Shown: piece by piece, positions 1 through 11,950 of the stretch
Numbering within the stretch: position 1 is the first letter of the stretch
How the letters are laid out: each line of letters opens with the position of its first letter
Assembly: GCA_017591395.1 (NCBI GenBank)
Contig: WEDG01000761.1
Location: 1 to 64,000 of the forward strand
DNA: 64,000 bases
Reading direction: 5' to 3'
Source: Schistocephalus solidus
Lineage: Eukaryota > Platyhelminthes > Cestoda > Diphyllobothriidea > Diphyllobothriidae
The notes under the pieces: generated by a model
What the model was told of the DNA's origin: nothing
The model's database searches: none
What the model saw: the letters and a program-made list of their open reading frames with translations, nothing else
Position numbers and translations under genes: made by a program

Positions 1-1252
1 CAGAGGAAAGCAGTATTGTTGGTAGGACAGTTTTCTGTGCTCTAAAGTAAAAACTCTTTTAGTTAAGAAGTGCTGGACTGATTCTATCTTCCTTTGTTCA
101 CTCGCATGCAGAAGGCGAAAGAGAAACGAGCAGTATTCCAGACTAGGTCTGACCCAGTGAATAAACGCAGTGATTTGGCGTGCTTTCGAGACAATCAGGG
201 TGCAGTGCTTTGATAGATTAAGACTTCTAGAATATGATATGCCTAGATCCTTTATAACCCCGGGCACATTAAGGTCATGGCCGTCTATGCTTAGATGAGG
301 CTGATGGTTGTCACCTCTAACCATAAAGGAGCACTTGTGCCAAAAAAGCGAAAGGCGCCATGTGTATCACCACTGCGTGAAGGCTTGACTATCCTTTTTT
401 AAGAGCTCAAGCACGATGTGGTGATCGGCCGGTTTATATCGATAAGCAACTTTTTAATCATCAGCGTACATTAAGGGCCTACCATACTGAAAACAATCAG
501 GACCATCGTTAACAAAAATGCAAAGTGGGCCGAGTACGTTACCCTGAATAACTCCACTCCTCACGTTCTTGGGGTTGCAGATAACATCGGAAATTTTAAC
601 TTGCTGTGCACGAGCATTCAAATAGGAGGATATTAGGTGCAAAAGCTTATTACCTATGCCAAACGAGGAAAGTTTCAGCAGGAGGAGATCATGGTCAACA
701 CGATCAAAAGCCTTCGTGAAGTCAGAAAAAATGGTGTAGATTGCAAAACCACTATCTCTAGATTGTAGTACATGATCAAATTAAGAGAGCTGGCAGGTGT
801 CACAAGACCTTTTTTTGAGAAACCCATGCTGAGCCACATTAAGTAATTTATTCTCTGTTAGGTGACGCATCAGCTTGTCTTTACCCAAGGTCTCTAAGAT
901 CTTCGAGCCTGCTGGCAGTGTATTTATTGGCCTAAAGTCGTTGAATGACGTAGTTCGGCTGTGTTTGGGTATAGGCAGAATGTGCGATTCCTTCCATAAA
1001 ATAGGTAAGGTTTCACTTTGAAGAGCAAGATTAAATATTTTATACAAAAGTGACGAAATTATATCATTTGCATCCACCTTTAGAACGCTGCCCGTGACGC
1101 CATCTGGTTCAGGACTGTAAGATTGACGAGAACGCCGAAGGGCTATGGTCACGTCCCAGAGGGTAAAAATTTTGTTTTCGAGGAGGTTACCGGTCCAAAC
1201 CCGGATGTTCGGAAAGAGGGCGAACAAATATTCACTATCCCATTGCATCTAG
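1..1252 (-). mobile_element. CR1-like non-LTR retrotransposon fragment (family 2), cut by window edge
   Basis: Reverse-strand reading gives consecutive pieces of a reverse transcriptase: a pre-RT segment and fingers region from 1248 down to 781 (motifs WKESHILPIPKHS, FNDFRPINTLP, QHGFLKKRSCDTCQLS), then palm motifs at 642-454 (SGVIQGNVLGP and the catalytic box YADD). The frame breaks between the pieces, so this is a dead copy. The 3' part at 1-300 matches the same family at 12,660-13,000 and runs off the window. The RT would copy element RNA at a nicked target. The family assignment (CR1/jockey superfamily) rests on motif style only. Confidence 0.8.
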
Positions 1253-1559
1253 CAATAAATTTTTTTGTGAAGTAGTTTTTTCTCGTAGTTTTTTTTAAAT
1301 TGGCGGCTAATCGAGATCAACCTACGATTTAACCGTAAGTTTTTTTTACTGCTTCTTTTATAGTTCACCGTGTATGCCAAAGATTGTTGTCTTTTGTTTT
1401 AAAAATGGCAAATCGTTCTGAATTTGATATGCTTACCATACTACTCATTTCTGCTGTTCATATGGATGCTCACATAATGCAGCAATTATCCACTGTGTAT
1501 TTATATAAACCACGATACTGAGTTTGTAATGATGGCACCCTCTGGGCCGTTAATATACA

Positions 1560-3085
1560 ATTAATTTATTATTTATTTTTTATCATTTGCATCAGTCATT
1601 AGAACGCTGACTGGGACACCATCTGGTCCAGCACTGTTAGATTGACGAAACGCCGAATGGGTACTGTTATGTCCCAGAGGGTAACTTAAGAGGTTGGAGA
1701 TCAGTAAAAATAAAAAAACTCTGCCTTCAAATATAGGTATGAAAAATTTTAAAGGGTAAATAAATGTCTGGGAATTTTCTGCCAAATGTGATACAACGAT
1801 TTGAGAGGGTGTCAATTTAGCAGGATTGAAGGCGAATGATCGTATGCCCGTAAGGGTCCGTTTCTGATGGGATGCACCTTTGACGAAATTGAAGGTGTCA
1901 ATAACAATTAGGGGATGGTCATTCCTTAGAGGGAAAGAAAATGCATTTATATTCACAAGAATCTCTTTGTCACACAGGAAACTTCCATATTTGTCAGACC
2001 AAGAAACCTCGCGTTTGCTTCTGCGTAAAAAAGCATTGAGAGCCAACGCAAATTGCGCAGAGTGAAAGATGAAAAAACAGTCATTCTGAGAGATGTAAAG
2101 GTGAAGTAATCAGTATGTGTGAGCCAGGAAAACTGCAAGCATTGACACAATTGGACAATTTTAGATCAAAAAGCCTTAGTGAAATCGAAGTAAACGGTGC
2201 TAATTGCAAAACCGCTGTCTCTAGATTGTAGCACATGATCAAAGAAAGAGAGCTGGCAAGTGTCACAAGACCTTTTTTTATTATCTGTTAAGTGACACAT
2301 CATCTTGTCTTTGATCAATGTCTCGAAGATCTTCGAGACTGCTGGTAGTGTATTTATTGGCCTAAAGTCGTTGAATGACGTAGTTCGGCTGTGTTTCGGA
2401 ATAGGCAATATGTGCGATTCCTTCCATAAAATAGGGAAAGTTGCACTTTCAAGAGCAAGATTAAATATCTTATACAGAAGGGACGGAAACGTATCGTTTG
2501 CATCCGCCTTTAGAACGCTGACCGGGACGCCATCTGGTCCTGGACTGTAAGATTGACGAAACGCTGAATGGATACAGTCACATCCCAGAGGGTAAAAGTT
2601 ATGGTTTCGAAGACGTTACCGGTCCAAACCCGGATGTTAGGAAAGGGGGCGACAGTATGTTCACTAAACGTTCTAGACAAGAAAGCATTGAAGCTATCAG
2701 CAGTCAACTTAGCGTCAGCTATTGGGTTTCCTAAGGCATCTCGAAGTACGGGGTTCTGCGTTTTTCTCTGTGCTTTTACTGTGCGCGAAAAGAGCTTCGC
2801 AACATTTAACGAAGGGTTTTCGGCAAAGTTTACCTCATCAGCTTGTCGTTTTTCGTCAGACAGCCTCTTAGCCTCTTAAAAGATTTGTTGGATCAAGGGC
2901 AGGACGTCGGTGTCGTTTTGTAGATGAAAACGACGATAGAGTCTACGCAGCCTACGGCGGAATGATAAAGGAAGGTAGACTTCATCCTTGACATTAATTA
3001 TTGTCTTACGGGGAACAAAACAATAAATAAGTGGACCTAGAACTTTGTAAAAAGTATCAGTACAAAAATTCACATCCGAACATAC
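1560..3085 (-). mobile_element. Family 2 retrotransposon fragments, rearranged
   Basis: Two reverse-strand pieces lie side by side. From 3085 down to about 2166 comes the region upstream of the RT (arginine-rich SFRRRLRRLYRRF at 2.9-3.0 kb), then PNIRVWTGN, PKHSRTTSFNDFRPIN and YFDFTKAF. From about 2165 down to 1573 a different, partly overlapping section follows (ALNAFLRRSKREV ... SAGPDGVPVSVLM), so the second piece repeats upstream sequence instead of continuing the first. Several frameshifts are present. The forward-strand family 1 fragment abuts at 3086. Confidence 0.65.
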
Positions 3086-3619
3086 AACATGTTTGCAGAT
3101 GATGTTAAATTGTGGAGGGTCATCAGATCTGATTTCGATAGGCACGCACTTCAAGAGGATCTCAACCGTCTTAGCAGCTGGTCTGCTCGTTGGCTCTTAA
3201 ATTTTAACGTTAGGAAGTGTGTGGTCCTAAGACTGTGTACAAGATGGACCAGTGAGGAGGATGATTCCTACCAATACATTCTCAATGGGCAGTCCCTTTC
3301 AACAGTTGAGGAACAGAAGGACCTCGGTGTTCTAATAAAACTCCTCACTTAAACCATCTTCACAGTGTTTAAAGGCAGCTAAACGCGCTACACAGGTCTT
3401 ATTTGCGCTCAGACGTGGATTTGTGCAGATTGATAAGGAACTCTTCCGAAAAACCTACGGGGTATTTGTTCAATCTTACTTGGAATATGCCATCCAGGCC
3501 TGGCGTCCGTGGTTTAAGAAGGATTATCTACAGCTGGAACGAGTGCAAGCGAGCGCTATGGAGATGGTCAAAAATCTAAGTCATCTGCCTTACGAAGCCA
3601 GACTGGTTGAACTTGATTT
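3086..3619 (+). mobile_element. CR1/jockey-like RT fragment (family 1), 5' and 3' truncated
   Basis: It starts exactly at the catalytic box (MFADDVKLWRVI, residues of the RT palm) and runs through the thumb (NRLSSWSARWLLNFNV, EEQKDLGVL). It frameshifts near 3350, then continues with FRKTYGVFVQSYLEYAIQAW and LPYEARLVELDL. It is very close in sequence to the reverse-strand copy at 10,009-11,950. The sequence upstream of FADD is replaced by family 2, and the 3' end is cut by the next element at 3620. Confidence 0.8.
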
Positions 3620-6600
3620 ATAATTCAGTATAATTCAGTATATAAAAGGGAGATAGGCAGAGCCTTTGAAAACCCTATTTACAGATAGACACTAGCAAAA
3701 CAAGCAAATGTTACATGGCGATAGTCGTTTTAGTATATCGATCATTGCTGTCGACTTAATATATGTTCATCCAGTAAAAATGCATCAAGTCTTCTTTTAA
3801 ACATTTCTACGCTTTCAGCCTGAACAACTGAGGCTGGCAGTTTGTTCCATTCGTCAATCACCCGTTGGGAAAAGAAGTTGGCCCGTACTTCAAGTTTGGC
3901 GTGATTTCTTTTCAGTTTGTATTGGTGACCTCGGAGACTTGTCATGTTTGCCAATTCAAAAAAGTTGGCCATCTGAAGAGCACAATCAACTCCTCTGACA
4001 AGTTTGAAGACTAAGATCATATCCCCTCTGTATTGCCTATAAGAAAGAGGAAAAAAATTTTAAGTCTTTTCTAGGCGGCCCCTCATAGGGTAGGCATTCC
4101 AATCCGCTGAATAGTTTAGTTGCCCTCCGTTGAACTTTCTCCAGCAGAGCGTAGTCATGTTTCGTCCAAGGGCGCAACGCCTGAACGCAATATTCCAACA
4201 CCGGCCGGATAAATGTTCCAAACACGCGCCCAAAAAGCTCCCCGTCAAAATTAACGAAGGACCTCCTGATTGCGCCTAAAATACACATAGCTTTCTTTGC
4301 GATATTCGCACAGTGTGACGATGGTTTGAGAGTTGGTGTTATCCATATACCCAAGTCCTTTAGAATATTTACCTCCTGGAGTTGGTGACCACTGATGAAG
4401 TACTGGTATTCAAACCGAATCATCCTTCTGAAACAAGACCGCAGTCGGATTATTTGGCATTTGTTATGATTAAGGTTCAGCAGCCACTCATCACACCATG
4501 TTTGCAAGCGATCTAAGTTTTGTTGTAATTTCCGCGCATCCTCCGGTTTTTCAATCGAGTTTTATAACTTCAAATCGTCAGCGAACATTACCTGCTCGCA
4601 TGTCAGACAATCCAGGCAGTCGTTTACATATATCAGAAACAAAATGGGACCCAGAACGCTGCCCTGCGGAACTCCACTGTGAACGGTTTCCCAGTGAGAC
4701 TTTGCGTTCGATACAAACACGCTGGCACCTCTCTGTGAGAAATTCGGCCAACCATTTGAGTAGGTTGCCAGTCACACCCATTTGACGGAGCCTAAAGATC
4801 AGACGTTTGTGTGGAACCCTGTCAAAGTCTTTGCTAAAGTCAATGTAGACCGCATCGACTGACAAACCCATTTCTAATGATTTTGTCAAACTTTCCATTG
4901 ATGTGAGCAGGTTTGTGAGCCAGGATCGATTACTTCGAAATCCATGTTGATATGAACTTAGCAAGTTATTCTCTTCAAGATGCCTCATCAGTTCCATTTT
5001 GATTATCTTATCCATCATTTTGCAACAGATACTTGTGAGGCTGACTGGTCGGAAACTGTTTGTTGATGTCCTCTCTCCTCCTTTATAGATGGGGGTTATA
5101 TTGGCTATCTTCCACTCGGTAGGCAGAGCCCCCGCCTCCATCGAACTTTCAAATATCTTGGAGAGCGGAGAGGCCAGCTGGTCTGTGAGTTCATTGAGAA
5201 CTTTTGCGGATATACCATCTGGGCCAGGTTATTTAGTGGGCTGTAACTGTTTCAGAGTTTTTCTATATGTGTTTATGGGGAACGACACCGTGCTTATTTT
5301 GTTTGTAGATGTGGCAGTACTGTAGTATTGGTCCTCGTCAAAAGGTGGTTCCTCGGTATACACGGACATAAAGAAATTGGAAAAGAGGCTGCTCTTATCA
5401 CAGTTATCAGTTTACCTGTTTCCCTGATTGTCTTTAAGACAAGAAATGCAGTCGCAATTTTGTTTTGCCTTATTAATGTAAGCATAAAACCTTTTCGAAT
5501 TTCTTGGTATGTCATTGACTATTTCTGACTCAAAGGCTGATCTTTCTTTTCTCAGAAGATTCCGACACCGATTTCGCTGTTTCTTAAAAGCGGAAAAATG
5601 TTTCGGTTGTTGATATCTGGCATATGTTTTCCACAGTCTTCTTTTCTTCTTGAGATTCTTTTTTATTTCCAATGTCACCCACTCGGGTCGGGAAACGCAC
5701 GATCGCCTTTTAAGTGGGCAGAATTTCTCAACCAACTGCTGAATCAATTTAATAATGAATAAGCAGGCAGCGTTTGATCAGGTACATGTGCAGGGCTCCA
5801 GTCTATCCCATTTAGTAATTCTTTCATTTTGGGAAAAATCCCCTTCCATACATTTCTCTCTCTACCCTGCACGACTTTTGGATACAGAAAAATGACTGTA
5901 CTCCCAAGCAAGAACACAATGATCACTTCATCCAAGCGGCACGTAAGAACTTAATGCAAGGATGCAATTGTCATCTCTACTTATGACTAGATCCAAACAG
6001 CTTGACTGCAGCCCATTTCGGAACCGCGTATCCATTGTGACATGTTGTGTAAGAAACGCGTCATTTACCAACTGAAGTAATTTCTGTTCGAATGAATTTT
6101 CCGATCGCGAGCAGTACATTGACACCCAATCGATATCGGCAGCGTTGAAATGTCCAAGTATTAATAAGTTTTTGCTACGACAGATTTGCTTTACCCCTGT
6201 GAGGAGTGCTTCGTTCGTGTCCGTTCGCTGTCCTGGGGATCGATAAACCACGGCAATATGGAGGTCTGTTTGGTTTGGGACTTTCAGTTTGCAACAAAGT
6301 ATTTCGCAAGACGAAATCCTATTTGGCGAGGGCCCATCCTGAATGAAGTCAATGCCTTATCGTATGAACATTGCGATTCAACCACCCCTACGTCCGTTTC
6401 CATCCATGCGGATAAGCTGAAAACCATCTATTCTGACTTCTGTGTCTGCGATTTGTTCATTTAACCGTGTTTAGTTAGAGCTATGAAGTCAGGTTGTAAA
6501 TGGTCCACGACCAGTTTGATTTCATCCATTTTGTTCAATAGACTCTGCACATTTGTGTTCATCATTTTAATCTTGTTTTCTTCCCTCAAATTCTGAAGAT

Positions 6601-6745
6601 TTTTAGTTCTTTCTTCCACATGGCCATTTTTGCTGGATATTTCACAAGATAGATCCAGTCTCCTGTCTGGGTTCAAATCAATAGGCAGTTGGTAGGGCTT
6701 TTGATTGGCGTGGTTGCCGTCAATTTCACCGGATATTCCCATGTA
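3620..6745 (-). mobile_element. Near full-length CR1/jockey-like retrotransposon with endonuclease and RT (family 1)
   Basis: This is the most complete element in the window. Reading down from 6742: the start of an AP-type endonuclease (NTNVQSLLNKMDEI, PDFIALTKHG); its middle in another frame near 6290-6240 (VVYRSPGQR); its C-terminal part at 6251-5928 (LLILGHFNAADIDW, SSCLDLVIS); a basic linker at 5747-5412 (KKNLKKKRRLWKTYARY, RFYAYINKAK); RT fingers and palm at 5141-4578 (PTEWKIANITPIYKGG, FRPVSLTSICCKMM, VYIDFSKDFDRVPHKR); the thumb at 4507-4037; and the C-terminal domain at 4020-3742 (ELANMTSLRGH, VIDEWNKLP). At least five frame breaks make it non-coding. The usual GDFN of the endonuclease reads GHFN here. 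The 3' end (3620-3641) is a doubled 10-bp unit, TTCAGTATAA. No ORF1 was seen. Confidence 0.88.
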
Positions 6746-9700
6746 TAAGTTGTATTTTTTTAATAGTTTTTGGTGTTAAGATCCCTGCCTTTTACTGAAG
6801 TATTACTACCGTATTTTTTTCAGTATTGATCACTTGCAAGAGAGAGAGAGAGAGGAATACGCTTTATATTGAAGTATCATTCAAAATTTTCAGCAAAAAT
6901 ATAAATGGCTCCATTCACTAAGATAATTGGATAAGTAAACATAATATGCAAGAATCAAAGAGTAAAAAATGGATATCTAGCGGGGAGAGTTCTAATCTGA
7001 GCTTTTTTATTTCAGTCTCCTCGCGCGTAAGGTAGCGTACTAGAAATGCCAAAACCGAGCACTGGTATGCCGTTGTACGGCAGGCTATATGGCGAAAGCC
7101 TCGGCGCATCGGACGAAAAGACTTCACAGCAATCAGCTCAGAATGGAGGGGATGGGTTTCATCATCAAGGATTTGCCCAGCGAATTGTTTGACTGTCGTA
7201 AAGTGCCGTTTTGCTATCAAATACACTAAAACAGTATAAGAAACATCAGCAGCAGAAGAGAGCATTCGGATAATACGTTTTAAATCAAAAAATCCTTTTT
7301 AAGCAAGGCTGGAAAAATCACGGGAGAGCAATAAAGGATGAGGGGAAGAACACATGCCTCTATAAATCGCCCGATAAGGGCCTGAGGTGTGTGATTGGAA
7401 CGTAAACGTTGAATATAATATAGAAGTTAACGAATTTTTCTAAAAAGAGCATCGACATGTTGGGAGAATGAAAGAGCTTCCTTAATTCTGCGAACTCATT
7501 TTCAGTAAAATATAAGAACATTAAATACAAGATTCATCTTCGTAACCGATGGATTTGGCTGCCATTACGCCTTTTGCGCACTTTGCTGATCCTTGGTTGG
7601 AAGATTAAACTGATTGAGGGACTGTCGTGCATTTCAAAGCCAGCTCAACAGACTTTCCTTCAAAGGAAGTGCCATGGCTAGTTATGTTGCTAGCAAACAA
7701 TTGCTTTGAGTCCATGAATGTTAACACCACTGCGTTTCCGTTGCTCTTTCGAGCCTATAAAGAAAAATTCCGATTGTTCAACAACGTTTTAAAAAACATT
7801 ATAAACGGTATGAAGTATATTCAGGAAGGACTCAGCGGTTCGAAGATGTAAAAATTTCTTGGATAACTTTAGATTAATAAATAAATAAATAGGTTTATTG
7901 ATTTGGCACTGCTTGGCACCGTCAAATCCGTAGAACACAGGAAAAAAACCTAAAACAAACTCCTCTTTTCATTTAACACTTAAGCTTTGGTTTGTTTGTT
8001 TGCTTAAATAGCAGTGTTGAAATGACGAGTTTGTTTTAAGTAAAACCTGTTTTCCAAGGTTTAGAAATAGCAAAAATGAAGTAAAAACAGCTATACAGAA
8101 TGAAGATGAATGTATCAGGGAAATAATGTTTAGAGTCAAGACTAGTCTGTTATTGACGTTCGAATGTATTCATTTGACAGAGGTAGAAACGTCTGCGGTC
8201 GATTCGAAGGGATAGGTTCTTCCAATCAGATGCGAGCGCAGTCGATTCCGGTGTGGGGTCTGCCGAATAATTAGACTTAGTTGACTGATTGCTAAAAAGG
8301 TGAAAATAGATTAGGAGCAAGAAGAGTTCAACGGTAAGAAACTTTCAATGCAGTCATACAGTCTTCATATTTGTATTATATATCATAGTGTTGATTATGT
8401 TTGATCTAGCTGTATGAAACAGCTGGTACCATTCGTTTCATACATCTATATCAAAACCTAGACGTGCGGCTCATTGCGCATTCGAATAACATAGAGCATA
8501 AATGATGTTAAAAACGAAAAAAACATACTACTAACAGACAGAGATAAAAAATAATAAGTTTTGCAAGTTAGTTGTAAAAGCAAATTGGTTACTAATCATA
8601 AAATTATACATAAAAATAAAGACGCTATCCAAAAACATTTTAAAATGTAAAGTTATCATAATTTTTTAAATAGTTTTAACAATAGAAAAAATAGCTGCTT
8701 TTAGATAATGGATCTTCACGAAGTTGTACACCTTTGGTTCACCGAGCGGTTGTCAGCTATTGGTGTAGGGCCTGCGTAGTAAAGTTGCCGAAGCTGATAA
8801 AAAAATTCCAATTTTATGCCATTTTTGAGGAATTTTGGCACAAGAAAAATTCCCAGATGAGCAGGACGCAAGTAAGTACGTGCAGTTGTAACGGTACTGT
8901 CCGGAACAATGCTAGTGAAGTGGTAACGGAGTTCAAATTGTCCAAGTTGGAGAACGAAATGTATAACAACGCAATTCCCTCTGTCAAGGGCGTCCATTAA
9001 AACACTGCTGACTATATTATCTTCTGAATGACCTGCGGGATTCATGAGATGTGTTTTAACATTATACTTATATTATGGTGTTTCCTAATTCTAACTTCCC
9101 CCGCATTGCTTTTTCGCTTTCAACTATGAGCTATTTAGAAATCCTGGGATGGCTGACAGAATTTGAGTCTGAAGTCGGGACTGCCTTTGGAAGAGGCACT
9201 GTTAAAGTTGTCCTGATATTAATGTTTACCAATATGGAATTTACTGGGTTATAACCCATAAATTCGGAAGCTTCTAAGATGGTAGTATCTTGAAATAATT
9301 GCGATTTGCTCTTTGCTTTTTTAAGTACTACGCAGGTAATTTCTTTCAGTCCATCAATATTCTGCTTCAGGAGCTTTCCTAAAGTTCAACGGTAATTTTC
9401 TATTTTTTGAGTTTGCTAAATATGGGAGTATAGCTTACGCAATGTTCATCTTAGATTGTGACGCATTTTGCTGAGCGTGGACTGCAGACATTAAGAGCAC
9501 GAGAACAAATCCTGGAATTAAATATAATATAACCAGGCTTTTCTTCTAAAGAAGTGCCGTGCTTTGAGTGCTATAATCGTCAAAATTCTGTATGTTTATC
9601 AATTATGAAGCACATCTATTTTTTTAGAGTTAGCCAAAAACTTGATCAAATGTATGAAAGATATTAAGAAATGAATCAGCCGTTTTGCAGATCTCAAGGA

Positions 9701-10008
9701 ACCCGAATAACATTTGACATGAAATAACTTTGAAAATTTTTATAGGCTGTTATTTGCGCACGAATCAGATCTGCAGTCTATTATAATTCGTTGAAAGAAA
9801 TTGCTCAAAACACGATTTCTGAGAAATTACCATACGAAAAGAAAATTATAAGGACGCTAAAATTAATTTTGCACGTGCGGTTCCCGTGGCAATGTCGGAG
9901 ATGGAAACTGTGAGGTGGTTTCGAGGTCGAAATGGCCGCAGTTAGCGATTAGATAATCCGATTGTGCTCAGTCGGGCTCAGATACATGCTGCTTAACTTC
10001 TCTACATA
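6746..10008. other. Intergenic stretch without recognised gene
   Basis: AT-rich sequence with a short GA run at 6838-6855. Open frames of 70-115 codons (for example 6918-7265 on the minus strand, 7627-7851 on the plus strand, 8716-9045 on the minus strand) show no recognised domain. Two stretches near 7590-7680 and 9470-9570 look weakly alike around a CTTCAAAGGAAGTGCC / CTTCTAAAGAAGTGCC core, which may be decayed copies of one repeat. Confidence 0.5.
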
Positions 10009-11950
10009 GTCCCTTTAAGTCACTTTATTGAGAGAAGTAGGCTTTCACCCTTGAGCTCCCTATTTACATGCAAAAACGTCAATAGTACAAACGTTTACAG
10101 TGATATATCTGACAAATTAAAATGTAGGGTCATCGATATGTGTGGGCCAGGCGCAACCTGCCACTGTTAACACAATCTTCATTACATTGACAATAGTTTC
10201 TCAGAAAATGAGTATCTAGTTTAAATTTAAATGTGTCAACAGTTTCTGAAAGGACCACCTCGTCAGGGAGTCCGTTCCATGCTCCAACGACCCTCTGCGA
10301 AAAGGCGTTCCGACGGACTTCCGTGTGGACAAACTTCCTCTGCAGTTTAAAGGGATGACCCCGCAGATGTTCCGTCCCAGCCAATTCGAAGAATTCAGCA
10401 AATTCTAGGGCACAATCGCGGCCTCTGACAATCCGGTAGATTTGGATGAGGTCACAGCGTAGTCGCCTGTGATTTAGAGGAAACAAATCAAGTTCAACCA
10501 GTCTGGCTTCGTAAGGCAGATGACAAAGATTCTTGACCATCTTCGTAGCCCTCGCTTGCACTCGTTCCATCTGTTGATAATCCTTCTTAAACCACGGACG
10601 CTAGGCCTGGGCGGCATATTCCAAGTGAGATCGAACAAATACCCCGTAGGTTTTTTGGAAGAGTTCCTTATCAATCTGCACAAATCCACGTCTGAGCGCA
10701 AAGAAGACCTGTGTAGCGCGTTTAGCTGCCTTTAAACACTGTGAAGATGGTTTAAGTGAGGAGTTTATTAGAACACCGAGGTCTTTCTGTTACACAACAA
10801 TTGAAAGGGGCTGCCGATTGAGAATGTATTGGTAGGAATCATCATCCTCACTGGTCCTACTGGTACGCAGTCTTAGGACCACACACTTCCCAACGTTAAA
10901 ATTTAACTGCCAACGAGCAGACCAGCTGCTAAGACGGTTGAGATCCTCTTTAAGTGCGTGCCTATTAAAATCAGATCTGATGACCCTCCACAATTTAACA
11001 TCATCTGCAAACATGATGGCACTGCAATCCAGGTCGTCGACACAGTCGTTGATGTACACAAAGCAGAGTAATGGCCCTAATACCGAGCCTTGGGGGACAC
11101 CACTTAGAACCGGAGTAGGTGTTGACTTCGAGGTATCGACGCACACAGTTTGCAATCTATCTGTTAGGAAGTCTGTAATCCATGTCAGCAGCATTCCTCT
11201 TATGCCAATTTCAGATAATTTGAAGATGAGACGTTTGTGTGGGACACTGTCAAACGCCTTCTTGAAATCAGTGTATATGACGTCAACCCTACCGTTTTCG
11301 TCCAGTGCACGAGTCCACTGCTCTGTGGAGAGTAATAAACTAGAAAGACAGGAGCGATTCTGTCTGAAGCCATGCTGGAGATCTGAGAGTAATTGGTTTT
11401 TCCTCAAGGAACTTCATGGTTGCCTTCTTGATTATTGATTCCATTATTTTACAGCAAATGGAGGTTAGTCTGACAGGCCGATAATTGTTGACATTAGATC
11501 GAGCACCACTCTTGTATGTGGGGTATATATTTGCTGCCTTCCATTCGGATGGCAGTTTCCCTGATTCAAATGACTAACATAATATATGCGCTGGTGGTTT
11601 GGACAGTTCGCTGGCCAGTTCTTTAAAGAACTTGGCCGGTATATCGTCCGGACCAGATGACTTCGCTTCTTTCAGATTTCGCAGTTCTCGTTCCACGAGA
11701 GGTTCCTGGAAGATTATATATTCAAGCACTGGACTGGCGTCTATAACAGCACTGTTGACATGGTCAAGCTGAAGTTCCGGTTCTCTAGTGAAAACCGAGG
11801 CAAAAAAACGACCTAAGTACTCGGCTTTGTCGCAATTTTCAACGACTTCAACACCATTCCCATCCCATATAATCAAAAGTTTTCCGTGGTGATCGTTTTC
11901 GCATCGCTCAAACCTAACGATGACTTCACCTTTACACTTATCGGACCTAT
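10009..11950 (-). mobile_element. CR1/jockey-like retrotransposon (family 1), 5' truncated
   Basis: The reverse strand encodes, in order: a pre-RT segment at 11,876-11,574 (EYLGRFFASVFTREPE, KSSGPDDIPAKFFKEL); RT palm at 11,407-10,790 ([29 protein letters not shown], catalytic MFADDVKLWRVI); and thumb plus C-terminal region at 10,570-10,130 (CHLPYEARLVELDLFPLN, ELAGTEHLRGHPFKL, RVVGAWNGLPDEVV). The palm catalytic residues are intact, but frame breaks occur near 11,420-11,570 and 10,580-10,790. The 3' UTR carries GGGAGCTCAAG and ends in the tail TTATTGAAT-like / AAAGTGACTTAAAG at 10,009-10,030. The 5' end stops where the TTTA-repeat tail of a family 2 copy begins. Confidence 0.88.

Noticed and set aside
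10938..11438. Forward 166-codon open frame
   Set aside because: Antisense shadow of the family 1 RT palm (MFADD region) encoded on the minus strand.
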